This document shows, piece after piece, positions 7,946 to 14,940 of a stretch of DNA of 64,000 nucleotides. The notes under the pieces were generated by a model. The model did not search any database. It had not been told where the DNA came from and saw only the letters and a list, made by a program, of their open reading frames with translations. Position 1 is the first letter of the stretch. Each line of letters starts with the position of its first letter. The translations under genes and the position numbers were made by a program. This DNA comes from CAVVUC01 sp963751395 (GTDB lineage Bacteria; Verrucomicrobiota; Verrucomicrobiia; Chthoniobacterales; Chthoniobacteraceae), in assembly GCA_963751395.1 (NCBI GenBank), contig CAVVUC010000002.1, positions 992,001-1,056,000 of the forward strand, given 5' to 3'.

Positions 7946-9884
7946 GTGCGCCCGTGAAGCGGGCGTCAACGCGGGTGGAAGTCCCGCCGGTGCAATTAGA
8001 CGGTTCAGCACCGCAGACCGTGCCAACTGCGTCGCCGCGAGGCGGGGTGGGGAGCAGGCATGGAGTCGAACCGGCAGGTCGCAATGCACAGATGAACCAC
8101 ATAAATGAGCCTCGAAAAACACTCCCGGCAGCCGAGCCTCTCAAGAGTGGGCGAAGGCCGCAGAGTCGAGACCCAGACCAACCGTCGTGGGTTTTGACAA
8201 TGGACCGGCGGGGTCTGCGTGGGCGACATGTCGCGAAGTGACGCGCGGGTAAACGGGGAGATCTGTCATGGCGGGTAAGCAAGACTCAACTGGCGGCACA
8301 ACCCCAACAAAGGGGAAGGCCGTGCAGGCCAGGACAGAAGTCGGAGGCGTTCGTAGTAGTGATAATCCCGTGCCGGACCTCTGGTTCGGGCAACCCGCGG
8401 GGGAGCGAAGGGACGCCACTTGTTCCGCAGGAGCGAAGCGCAGGGAAGGACGCGGTGACGGCCCGCGAGGGCTACCAGCACCCGAGAAAGTCCGGCAACT
8501 GCAAATCACCCTGTATCGGAAAGCGAAGTCCAAGCCGGAATACCGGTTCTGGAGTCTATATGGAGAAGTGCAACGCGCCGACGTGCTGGCAGCAGCTTGG
8601 CGGCGCGTGAAAGCGAATGCAGGAGCGGCGGGGGTGGATGGAGTGAGCATCGAGGAACTCGCCGCCGATGCGCAGGTGGAAGCCGCGTGGCTGAACGCGC
8701 TGCAAGAGGAGCTTCACTGCAAAACGTACCGGCCCGCGCCGGTGCGCAGGGTGAAGATTCCCAAAGCCAGTGGAGGGTTTCGTGGGTCGGGGATTCCCAC
8801 GGTGAAAGACCGCGTGGTGCAGATGGCGGTGTATCTGGTGCTGATGCCGATCTTCGAGGCGGACTTCCATCCGCGCTCCTTCGGTTTTCGGCCCGGACGG
8901 GGCGCCCACCAGGCGGTGGAGGTAATCCGGGAGGCATTGCGCATGGGCAAGACCGAGGTGGTCGATGCCGATCTGGGGCAATACTTCGACACGATCCCGC
9001 ATCGGAAGCTGATGCGGCAGGTGGCCCGGCGGGTGAGCGACGGGATGATCCTGAAACTCATCAAAGCCTGGCTGCGCGCGCCGATCGTCGAGGAAGAGCA
9101 AGGCGGAGGCCGGAGGATGAAGGCCAACCCCTGTGGCACCCCGCAGGGCGGCGTCATCTCTCCCTTGCTGGCCAACATCTACCTTCATCCGCTGGATGAG
9201 GGCGTGAATGAATGCCGGCAAAAGCCGCGGATGGTGCGGTATGCGGACGATCTGGTGATCCTCTGTCGGCCCGGAGAAGGAGAGGGGATGAAGGAGCGGC
9301 TGGCTCGGTGGCTGCAAAGCCGGGGGCTGGCCCTGAACGAAACCAAGACCCGAGTGCTCCAGAGCTGCGCGAGCGGCTTTGAGTTCCTGGGTTTCACCTT
9401 CCGCTGGCAGCAGTCGAAGAAGGGAACGCCGTATGTGCATACCGAGCCGAGCGCCGGCGCAGAGCAGGCGCTCCGGGACCGGGTGCGTGAACTCACCCGG
9501 CGTCCCACCACCTGGAGAGCGACTGGCGAGGTTGTGCGCGAGATCAACCAAGTGACCCGTGGCTGGAGCAACTACTTTGCTTTGGCCCACCACCACCGGA
9601 GCTTCGGGCAGATGAATCACTTCATCGCCCACCGGCTGCGGCAATGGTTATGGCGCAAGCACGGGAATCCCTCGGGGAAATACCAGCGCTGGCCGGACCG
9701 CGAACTCTTCACCACGTATGGACTCTATCACCTGCCGGCGACGCTGGCGTAAGACATCGCAAACCGACAAAGGAACTCGGAAAGCCGGATGCGGGAAAAC
9801 CGCCCGTCCGGTTTGATGAGGGGCGGGAAGCAGACGGTCACTGGCCCGCGGGCCTCTCAATCCGTCGCTTCCCGCCTACTCTAC
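7946..9884 (+). mobile_element. Group II intron, copy 2 (1939 bp), inserted exactly at the 3' end of copy 1
   Basis: Same length and boundaries as copy 1 (GTGCG at 7946, CTCTAC ending at 9884). There is no spacer: base 7945 is the last of copy 1 and 7946 the first of copy 2. I see three base differences, at 8134, 8453 and 8788, relative to 6195, 6514 and 6849. The last ten bases of copy 1 can pair with the copy 2 EBS1 region (8142-8151) at eight of ten positions. The 3' exon begins ACACTTTG at 9885. Confidence 0.92.
8268..9752 (+). CDS. ltrA: Group II intron reverse transcriptase/maturase, copy 2
   Basis: 494 residues, identical to copy 1 except Leu174Ser (base 8788 T to C), which falls in the conserved RT motif GLGIPTVKDR, giving GSGIPTVKDR. 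YADD, QGGVISP and the maturase region are unchanged. The substitution is in a motif normally occupied by a hydrophobic residue, so this copy may be weaker, but copy 1 could act in trans. Encoded within intron copy 2. Confidence 0.95.
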   Translation: MAGKQDSTGGTTPTKGKAVQARTEVGGVRSSDNPVPDLWFGQPAGERRDATCSAGAKRREGRGDGPRGLPAPEKVRQLQITLYRKAKSKPEYRFWSLYGEVQRADVLAAAWRRVKANAGAAGVDGVSIEELAADAQVEAAWLNALQEELHCKTYRPAPVRRVKIPKASGGFRGSGIPTVKDRVVQMAVYLVLMPIFEADFHPRSFGFRPGRGAHQAVEVIREALRMGKTEVVDADLGQYFDTIPHRKLMRQVARRVSDGMILKLIKAWLRAPIVEEEQGGGRRMKANPCGTPQGGVISPLLANIYLHPLDEGVNECRQKPRMVRYADDLVILCRPGEGEGMKERLARWLQSRGLALNETKTRVLQSCASGFEFLGFTFRWQQSKKGTPYVHTEPSAGAEQALRDRVRELTRRPTTWRATGEVVREINQVTRGWSNYFALAHHHRSFGQMNHFIAHRLRQWLWRKHGNPSGKYQRWPDRELFTTYGLYHLPATLA

Positions 9885-9909
9885 ACACTTTGTCTGGTGA
9901 TCTGCCAGA

Positions 9910-9985
9910 CCCCCTCACTCCCCGACGCCCGTCCCCATTCTGACCGTTTCCAGTGCGGCGGGCGCGAAAGCAAATTCCTAGCAAA
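9910..9985 (+). repeat. 76-bp diverged direct repeat, copy B
   Basis: About 87% identical to 5731-5806, same orientation, starting 25 bp after the end of intron 2 and ending ~55 bp upstream of the DUF4160 gene. Function unknown; it may be part of a REP-like family or a promoter-proximal module. Confidence 0.7.
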
Positions 9986-10041
9986 CGGGAAACCAGTAGG
10001 CTTTAATCAAAGGGACGAGCTAACCAACCAAACCAGCGAGA

Positions 10042-10308
10042 ATGCCAAAACTCTCTCACTTCTACGGAATCCGAATCAGCATTCGTACGCGCGAAGCCAA
10101 TCACAACCTCGCCCACTTTCACGCCAAGTATTCCGGTCAAAGCGTATCCATCGCCATCGGCACGCTGGAAGTGCTAGCTGGCGGCATTGAACGCCGCGCG
10201 CTGGCGTTGGTGCTGGAATGGGCGGTGATGCACCGATCCGAGCTTCAACTGGCATGGGATGAAGTGAAGGCCGGGCACCTTCCCAAAAAAATCGAACCTC
10301 TGCGCTAA
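10042..10308 (+). CDS. DUF4160 domain protein
   Basis: 88 residues: MPKLSHFYGIRISIRTREAN then HNLAHFHAKYSGQSVSIAIG and LALVLEWAVMHRSELQLAW, the compact DUF4160 pattern with HFHAxY. DUF4160 and DUF2442 genes are commonly paired and are suspected toxin-antitoxin-like modules; biochemical function is unknown. It is followed 1 bp later by the DUF2442 gene, so they are co-transcribed. The start at ATG 10042 gives the family's normal length. Confidence 0.85.
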   Translation: MPKLSHFYGIRISIRTREANHNLAHFHAKYSGQSVSIAIGTLEVLAGGIERRALALVLEWAVMHRSELQLAWDEVKAGHLPKKIEPLR

Positions 10309-10309
10309 T

Positions 10310-10621
10310 ATGAAATACCCTCAAGAAGTCATTACCATCGAGACGCTCGATGGCTACCGAGTCAAGGCCACCTTTGCCGATGGATTCACCGGCGAAACCG
10401 ATCTCGCTCCCTTGCTCGATTGCGGTCCCATTTTCAAGCCGCTGCGCGACTTGGAATTTTTTCGCACCGTCCGGGCCGTCGATGGCGTCCCGGAATGGTC
10501 GGATGATCTCGATCTCTCGCCGGAAAGTCTCCGTGCGTGGTGTGAGGCTGGAAAATTCATGGATTATGAAGAAACAGACAAATGGATCGAATCTCGCTCC
10601 CACACTCAGCAAGTGGCGTAA
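10310..10621 (+). CDS. DUF2442 domain protein
   Basis: 103 residues: ETLDGYRVKATFADGFTGET then LAPLLDCGPIFKPLRDLEFF and the C-terminal WSDDLDLSPESLRAWC, a clear DUF2442 fold signature. It lies 1 bp downstream of DUF4160 and its last codons overlap the start of the HTH gene in another frame, indicating a three-gene operon. DUF2442 proteins are usually encoded beside DUF4160 or an HTH gene; a regulatory or antitoxin role is inferred only. Confidence 0.87.
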   Translation: MKYPQEVITIETLDGYRVKATFADGFTGETDLAPLLDCGPIFKPLRDLEFFRTVRAVDGVPEWSDDLDLSPESLRAWCEAGKFMDYEETDKWIESRSHTQQVA

Positions 10622-10808
10622 AGCCGCGCAACTGACCCAGGAGCAAGCCGCCGCGCAGATCGGAACGCCGCTCGGCACCTATCGCGATTGCGAGCAGGGG
10701 CGCAGCTCTCCGCGCGGCCTGGCGCTCCGCACATTGGAGACCATCATCGGGAAAGGGGCCAGTTCTGACCCCTTCGCCTCCTCGCCTCAGCTTCCGACTC
10801 GTAGCTAA
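10566..10808 (+). CDS. XRE-family helix-turn-helix transcriptional regulator
   Basis: 80 residues from ATG 10566, which overlaps the DUF2442 end by 56 bp. Residues ~15-60 read LSKWRKAAQLTQEQAAAQIG then TPLGTYRDCEQGRSSPRGLA, a standard XRE HTH with the recognition helix at TPLGTYRDCEQG. Likely an autoregulator of the DUF4160-DUF2442 unit. Its 3' end contains a near-palindrome (AAAGGGGCCAGTTCTGACCC) that resembles the local REP sequences, so the last ~15 codons may be repeat-derived. Confidence 0.75.
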   Translation: MKKQTNGSNLAPTLSKWRKAAQLTQEQAAAQIGTPLGTYRDCEQGRSSPRGLALRTLETIIGKGASSDPFASSPQLPTRS

Positions 10809-11623
10809 TGCGAACTGCCTGGCGACTCGTCATCTTCCTCTTCTTCGATCTCGCGCTGCCATTCGCGTGAGAGCCACGGGCGGAGGAAGCCGTATAGCAA
10901 ATAGACGATGAACAAAACCGCCGGCATCCATTCGTAGTTCATCGCGGTGAACAGAAGCACCAGACTGATGACGATGAATCGCGGGATCGACTTCTTTGTA
11001 TGCCAGTTCACGGTTTTGAAGCTCGGATACTTGAACCGGCTGAACATCATGAAAGAGAGAAACAAGAGCAGCGGCGGCAGCACCCATTTCCAACGCCCGA
11101 GTTGATGCTCTCCTTCCGCGAGCCAGAGCATGAAAAGCGTGAGCGATGCAGTCAGCCCCGCCGCCGCGGGAATCGGAAAGCCTTTGAACTCCTTGTCACC
11201 GCCGGGGACGCCCGCCGCCGCGATGCAATTGAACCGCGCAAGCCGGAGCGCGCCGCAGACGAGATACACAAACGCGATGATCCAGCCGAGGTTGTGGAAT
11301 TCCTGGAGCACGATGCGATAGACCATCAGCGCCGGTGCGACGCCGAACGACACGATGTCCGCGATCGAATCGAACTCGCGTCCGAACGGGCTCTCGTGCC
11401 CGCCCAGGCGCGCAAGGCGGCCGTCGAGCAGGTCGAAAATGCAGGCGCCCAGAATGAACCAGATCGCCTGGCGGAACAGATAGGCCGCTGCATCGGAGTC
11501 GGTGTTCTGAAGCAGCGCGCCCTCGAGAATCCGCAGGACTGCGGCAAACCCGCAGAACAAATTTCCCGCCGTCATGAGGTTCGGCAGGAGGTAAATCTTC
11601 GGGCTTCCGTCGTCTTGTTTCAT
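10805..11623 (-). CDS. pssA: CDP-diacylglycerol--serine O-phosphatidyltransferase
   Basis: Makes phosphatidylserine from CDP-diacylglycerol and L-serine at the inner membrane, the first step to phosphatidylethanolamine. 272 residues from ATG 11623. The CDP-alcohol phosphotransferase motif DxxDGxxARxxxxxxxxGxxxDxxxD is present as DLLDGRLARLGGHESPFG then REFDSIADI at ~82-108. Around it are about eight hydrophobic helices. psd, the next enzyme of the pathway, is on the same strand just upstream, separated by the S23 gene. The stop region overlaps the HTH gene end by 4 bp (convergent). Confidence 0.93.
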   Translation of the reverse strand: MKQDDGSPKIYLLPNLMTAGNLFCGFAAVLRILEGALLQNTDSDAAAYLFRQAIWFILGACIFDLLDGRLARLGGHESPFGREFDSIADIVSFGVAPALMVYRIVLQEFHNLGWIIAFVYLVCGALRLARFNCIAAAGVPGGDKEFKGFPIPAAAGLTASLTLFMLWLAEGEHQLGRWKWVLPPLLLFLSFMMFSRFKYPSFKTVNWHTKKSIPRFIVISLVLLFTAMNYEWMPAVLFIVYLLYGFLRPWLSREWQREIEEEEDDESPGSSH

Positions 11624-11636
11624 GGGAGAGGCGGAG

Positions 11637-11671
11637 TAATGGAGCAATGGAGTCTTGGAGAAATGGAGTCA
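11637..11671 (+). repeat. Octamer array, left arm of inverted pair around the S23 gene
   Basis: Four TGGA cores spaced 8 bp apart (TGGAGCAA, TGGAGTCT, TGGAGAAA, TGGA). The inverted counterpart is at 12104-12138. The S23 stop codon (complement of 11669-11671) lies inside this arm. Confidence 0.75.
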
Positions 11672-12106
11672 GGCTTCATAGGTGGCGGTGTCTTCCTTCA
11701 TTTGGGTGATCCATGTGCCTTCCTTCTTCTTGCCTTCCAACCGTTCGATCAAGCGCAGCAGCTTGTTTTCTACTTCGTAATGCAGTGCGTCGATTTCGTC
11801 GAACTTTTGAGAGGCGATTTCATCCGAGAGTTTCAATCCGACGGCTCTTGTCAGAGTCTCCGAAAGTGAAGCGAGCGCGATGTAGAGAAACTGAATGTAT
11901 TCATTGATGGATCGCCGGCTGTAGCCCTCAGCGATATTGGCGGAAACCGATTGTGCCGCATCGACAATCTGACTGCGCGACTTGAAATCTACTCTCGTCT
12001 CTTTGCAGACCGCGACCTGAACGAGTTGGTAAAGCATCAAGGCCTTCTGCCACACATCCAGCTTCATGTAACCGCGATTCTTATTCCATCGGGTCGTGTA
12101 ATTCAT
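11669..12106 (-). CDS. Four-helix bundle protein (S23 / 23S rRNA intervening-sequence protein family)
   Basis: 145 residues from ATG 12106. KLDVWQKALMLYQLVQVAV, then SRSQIVDAAQSVSANIAEGY and SLSETLTRAVGLKLSDE, are typical of the S23/bIVP family of helical bundles, related to Avd of diversity-generating retroelements. No retroelement or 23S gene is adjacent. The function of stand-alone members is unknown. Both its start (with GGAG 2 bp before ATG) and its stop lie in inverted octamer arrays, so the gene and repeats look like one inserted unit placed between pssA and psd. Confidence 0.88.
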   Translation of the reverse strand: MNYTTRWNKNRGYMKLDVWQKALMLYQLVQVAVCKETRVDFKSRSQIVDAAQSVSANIAEGYSRRSINEYIQFLYIALASLSETLTRAVGLKLSDEIASQKFDEIDALHYEVENKLLRLIERLEGKKKEGTWITQMKEDTATYEA

Positions 12107-12138
12107 TTCTCCAAAACTCCATGACTCCAACATTCCAT
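12104..12138 (-). repeat. Octamer array, right arm of inverted pair around the S23 gene
   Basis: On the minus strand TGGA recurs every 8 bp (TGGAATGT, TGGAGTCA, TGGAGTTT, TGGAGAAA) and runs into the ATG of the S23 gene, so the last unit supplies a GGAG ribosome site and the start codon. Confidence 0.75.
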
Positions 12139-12140
12139 GC

Positions 12141-12767
12141 TCAGAGCCTTGCGATAACGGTTTCGCCGCCCTTCACCTTGTCGCCGATCTTCACCTCGAC
12201 CGTCGCAGTGGTCGGAAGATAGACCTCCGTGCGTGAGCCGAAGCGGATCATTCCAAAACGCTCTCCCTTTGTCACTTCGTCGCCGACTTTCGACCATGCC
12301 ACGATCCGCCGCGCGATCGCCCCGGTGATCTGGCGAACGACCAGCGTGGCCCTGGGGTTTTCGAAGGCCCAGGTCTGGTATTCGTTGAGGTGGGTCGCAT
12401 CGGGATGGCGCGCGTCGAGGAACTTGCCGACGTAGTGCTGGCAATAGGTCACCCGGCCATTGACCGGCGCGCGATTGGTGTGAACGTCGAACACCGAGAG
12501 GAAAATCGCGACGCGTTTCATCGGCTGCTTCACGACCTCCGGCTCGACCATTTCCTTGATCTCGACGATAACGCCATCGGCTGCGGCGACGACCGCATCA
12601 GGATCGGCGGGTGCCTCGCGGTCCGGATCGCGAAAGAAATAAAACGTGTAGAAAATGAAGAGCACCCAGAGGATCGCAAGCCACGGGTACAGCCAAAGGC
12701 TTAGGGCGGTCAGGCCCAGCAACACCGCGAAAATCCAGCGTGCTTCGTAAAGAGTTTGGGATCGCAT
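12141..12767 (-). CDS. psd: Phosphatidylserine decarboxylase proenzyme
   Basis: Converts phosphatidylserine to phosphatidylethanolamine. 208 residues from ATG 12767, the short class. An N-terminal membrane segment (LLGLTALSLWLYPWLAILWV) is followed by FFRDPDREAP, VFDVHTNRAPVNG and the self-cleavage site RFGSRTEVYLP at ~175, where the Gly-Ser pair would give the pyruvoyl group on the alpha chain. Paired with pssA (S23 gene between), so the two steps of PE synthesis are encoded together. Ends 3 bp beyond the right octamer array. Confidence 0.93.
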   Translation of the reverse strand: MRSQTLYEARWIFAVLLGLTALSLWLYPWLAILWVLFIFYTFYFFRDPDREAPADPDAVVAAADGVIVEIKEMVEPEVVKQPMKRVAIFLSVFDVHTNRAPVNGRVTYCQHYVGKFLDARHPDATHLNEYQTWAFENPRATLVVRQITGAIARRIVAWSKVGDEVTKGERFGMIRFGSRTEVYLPTTATVEVKIGDKVKGGETVIARL

Positions 12768-12840
12768 TAAAGCCTCACGATAACGAGCCGTTCGGCGAGG
12801 TAAAGCCTGCTGTTGAAAGGCAGATCGTGTGACTCGGGCA

Positions 12841-13830
12841 TCAAACGGCTTTGAAAATGCGGAGGTCGCCTTGCAATTGCTCGTGGAGAACGGCACTCAT
12901 CTGCGCCGGATCTTCGAGGGCCGCGAATTGCCCGACGTTTTCGAGGACCACGAGATTCGAGTGGGGGATCATTTTTTGAAGACGATACGCCCATTCGAGC
13001 GGAGGAAAACCAGGCTGATCGCTCCAAAGAAAGGTGACCGGCTGCGTGAGCATCTTGATGCGATTCTCGAGGTTGAAGTTCAAACGGCCGCGGTAGTAAT
13101 TCAGAACCGCGTGCTCCGCACCGTACTGCTGGGCGCAGGTCGTGAACACGTTGACCGTTTCCTCCGTGATCTTCAACGGATCGTCAAAGCCATGCTGGGC
13201 AAGCCAGGCATGCACGCCGATTCTGGTGGAGTGTTGGTTGCGGTAAAGGAAACGGTTCACGAGCGGAATGCGACTGATCAGTTTCGTCCGAAGCGCCATT
13301 TGCTGCGGCCCGAAGTCGTTCGAGCCCGTCGGCATGAACAAGATGAGACGCGACACCAGCTCGGGATGTTGGTCGGCCAGAAGCACGCAGATTCCCGCGC
13401 CCAGCCCGCTGCCGATGAGGATGGGCGTTTCCTCGGAAATGGTGGCGCGGATGAATTCCGCAAGCATCCTGGCGTAGTTGGCGATGTTGAGCTGTGCAGG
13501 CGGACGCGCCGATTCGCCAAAGCCGATCAGATCCGGGGCGAGCACTTGGAAACTGGCGGCGAAATCGGGGTAAACTTTCGACCACTCGTAGGACGAGGCA
13601 CCGAGTGAGACGCCATGCACGAAGATCAGTGGACGGCCCGTTCCGGATTCGTGATAGACCATCGGGCCGTGACTCGTGTGCAACACCTTTGTCGCAAAGA
13701 TCGCGGGCGAGATGGTGTCGGGGACTGGCAATTTTGTCGGGCCGCGAATGGCGTATTGGAAAGCGAGCAGCAAGCCGCCGAGCAAACCCGCCCCGAGGCC
13801 GACGTTCATCAACTTTTCTTTCTTCGACAT
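12841..13830 (-). CDS. Alpha/beta-hydrolase-fold protein lacking the catalytic serine and histidine (probable pseudo-enzyme)
   Basis: 329 residues with an N-terminal membrane anchor (GLGAGLLGGLLLAFQYAI). The fold is clear: IFVHGVSLGASSYEW (oxyanion region), VLAPDLIGFGESARP, and QHPELVSRLILFMP. But the nucleophile elbow, normally GxSxG, reads LIGSGLGAG with Gly in the serine position, and the usual catalytic histidine segment reads ENVGQFAALEDP with Gln. Thus two of three catalytic residues are replaced. It lies upstream of psd and downstream of purM on the same strand. A binding or scaffold role at the membrane is possible; hydrolysis is doubtful. Confidence 0.85.
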   Translation of the reverse strand: MSKKEKLMNVGLGAGLLGGLLLAFQYAIRGPTKLPVPDTISPAIFATKVLHTSHGPMVYHESGTGRPLIFVHGVSLGASSYEWSKVYPDFAASFQVLAPDLIGFGESARPPAQLNIANYARMLAEFIRATISEETPILIGSGLGAGICVLLADQHPELVSRLILFMPTGSNDFGPQQMALRTKLISRIPLVNRFLYRNQHSTRIGVHAWLAQHGFDDPLKITEETVNVFTTCAQQYGAEHAVLNYYRGRLNFNLENRIKMLTQPVTFLWSDQPGFPPLEWAYRLQKMIPHSNLVVLENVGQFAALEDPAQMSAVLHEQLQGDLRIFKAV

Positions 13831-13890
13831 GCGGTGGTTTGAAAGTTACCCGGCAGTTCTCATGCCTTCAATACTCGTGTGCGGAGCATG

Positions 13891-14940
13891 CTAAAACGCG
13901 AGTTTCACCACACCGCTGCCGCCTTCGATCCGTCCGATGCGTCTGGCTTTCGTGCGCCTGATCACTTCGCCCGCGTTCGATTCGGACGTCACGATCGTCA
14001 TTCCGATTCCCATGTTGAAAACTTGATACATCTCCGAAGCGTCCACGTCTCCGCCTTCCTGTAGAATTCGGAACAGAGCAGGGACGGTCCAGCTTCTCGT
14101 GTCGATTACCGCATCGCAGTTCATGGGGAGAACCCGCGGCAGATTGTCGATCAATCCACCGCCGGTGATGTGCGCCAGCCCTTTCACCAGGCCGTCTGGC
14201 AGCGACGCGAGCAGCGGCTGGTAGTTGCGGTGGACGCGGAGCAATTCCTCGCCGAGCGGCTTCGCGAGCCCCGGCAGTTTTGAGGTCAGCTCAAGCTTCA
14301 TCTTCTCGATCAAAATCTTTCGCGCGAGCGAGTAACCGTTCGTGTGCAGACCATTCGAGGCAAGCCCGAGCACGACATCTCCCGGTATGATCTTGCTGCC
14401 GTCGATCATTTTCCTCCGATCGACGACACCCACGATGGTTCCTGCCAGATCGTATTCGCCTTTGTGGTACATGCCGGGCATCTGTGCCGTTTCGCCGCCG
14501 ATGAGCGCGCAACCGGAGGCCTTGCATGCGCGTGTGAAACCACGGATAAGCTGCTCGAACACCGGTGGCTCCAGCTTTTCCGCGCCGATGTAATCGAGGA
14601 AAAAAAGCGGACGTGCTCCGAGCACGGCAATGTCATCGATGCAGTGATTCACGAGGTCCTCGGCCACGGAATCGTGGCAGTTCATGGCGAAGGCGACTTT
14701 CAATTTCGTTCCGACTCCATCGACGCTCGACACGAGCACCGGCTCGCGCATGCCGGTGAAGTTCGGCTGGAAGAGTCCGCCGAAGCCGCCGATTTTTCCG
14801 AGCACCTCCGGCCCGTGCGTGACCTTGACCCGCGCATGAATGCGGCTCTTGACGCGATTGCCGAGATCGACGTCCACGCCGGCACGCGCATAAGCCTTTA
14901 GGGATTTTTGATTTTTGATTTTTGATTTTTGATTGCTCAC
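13891..14940 (-). CDS. purM: Phosphoribosylformylglycinamidine cyclo-ligase (AIR synthetase)
   Basis: ATP-dependent closure of FGAM to AIR, step 5 of purine synthesis. 349 residues from GTG 14940, whose GTGA overlaps the purF stop. Motifs: LVSSVDGVGTKLKVAF, LVNHCIDDIAVLGARPLFFL, GCALIGGETAQMPGMY, ASNGLHTNGYSLAR and HITGGGLIDNLPRVLP. The first residues after the start (SNQKSKIKNQKS) are encoded by four copies of a 7-bp repeat and precede the true domain, which begins KAYARAGVDVD. Last gene of the purS-Q-L-F-M run. Confidence 0.96.
   Translation of the reverse strand: MSNQKSKIKNQKSLKAYARAGVDVDLGNRVKSRIHARVKVTHGPEVLGKIGGFGGLFQPNFTGMREPVLVSSVDGVGTKLKVAFAMNCHDSVAEDLVNHCIDDIAVLGARPLFFLDYIGAEKLEPPVFEQLIRGFTRACKASGCALIGGETAQMPGMYHKGEYDLAGTIVGVVDRRKMIDGSKIIPGDVVLGLASNGLHTNGYSLARKILIEKMKLELTSKLPGLAKPLGEELLRVHRNYQPLLASLPDGLVKGLAHITGGGLIDNLPRVLPMNCDAVIDTRSWTVPALFRILQEGGDVDASEMYQVFNMGIGMTIVTSESNAGEVIRRTKARRIGRIEGGSGVVKLAF
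14904..14934 (+). repeat. Heptamer array (ATTTTTG)x4 inside the purM 5' end
   Basis: Four exact tandem copies of ATTTTTG plus ATT, lying in the purM coding sequence and in frame. Very similar arrays occur in metH (35451-35481) and at 52511-52542 and 52621-52648; the purM and metH arrays both end in GATTGCTC. Confidence 0.85.

Noticed and set aside
11669..12106. S23/Avd-like protein plus a reverse transcriptase in the same region, suggesting a diversity-generating retroelement
   Set aside because: The RT has the group II motif QGGVISP and sits within intron structures; no template/variable repeat pair with A-biased substitutions is visible near the S23 gene.
14904..14934. CRISPR-like repeats
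   Set aside because: The units are 7-bp contiguous tandem repeats with no spacers of constant length; no cas gene is present anywhere in the window.
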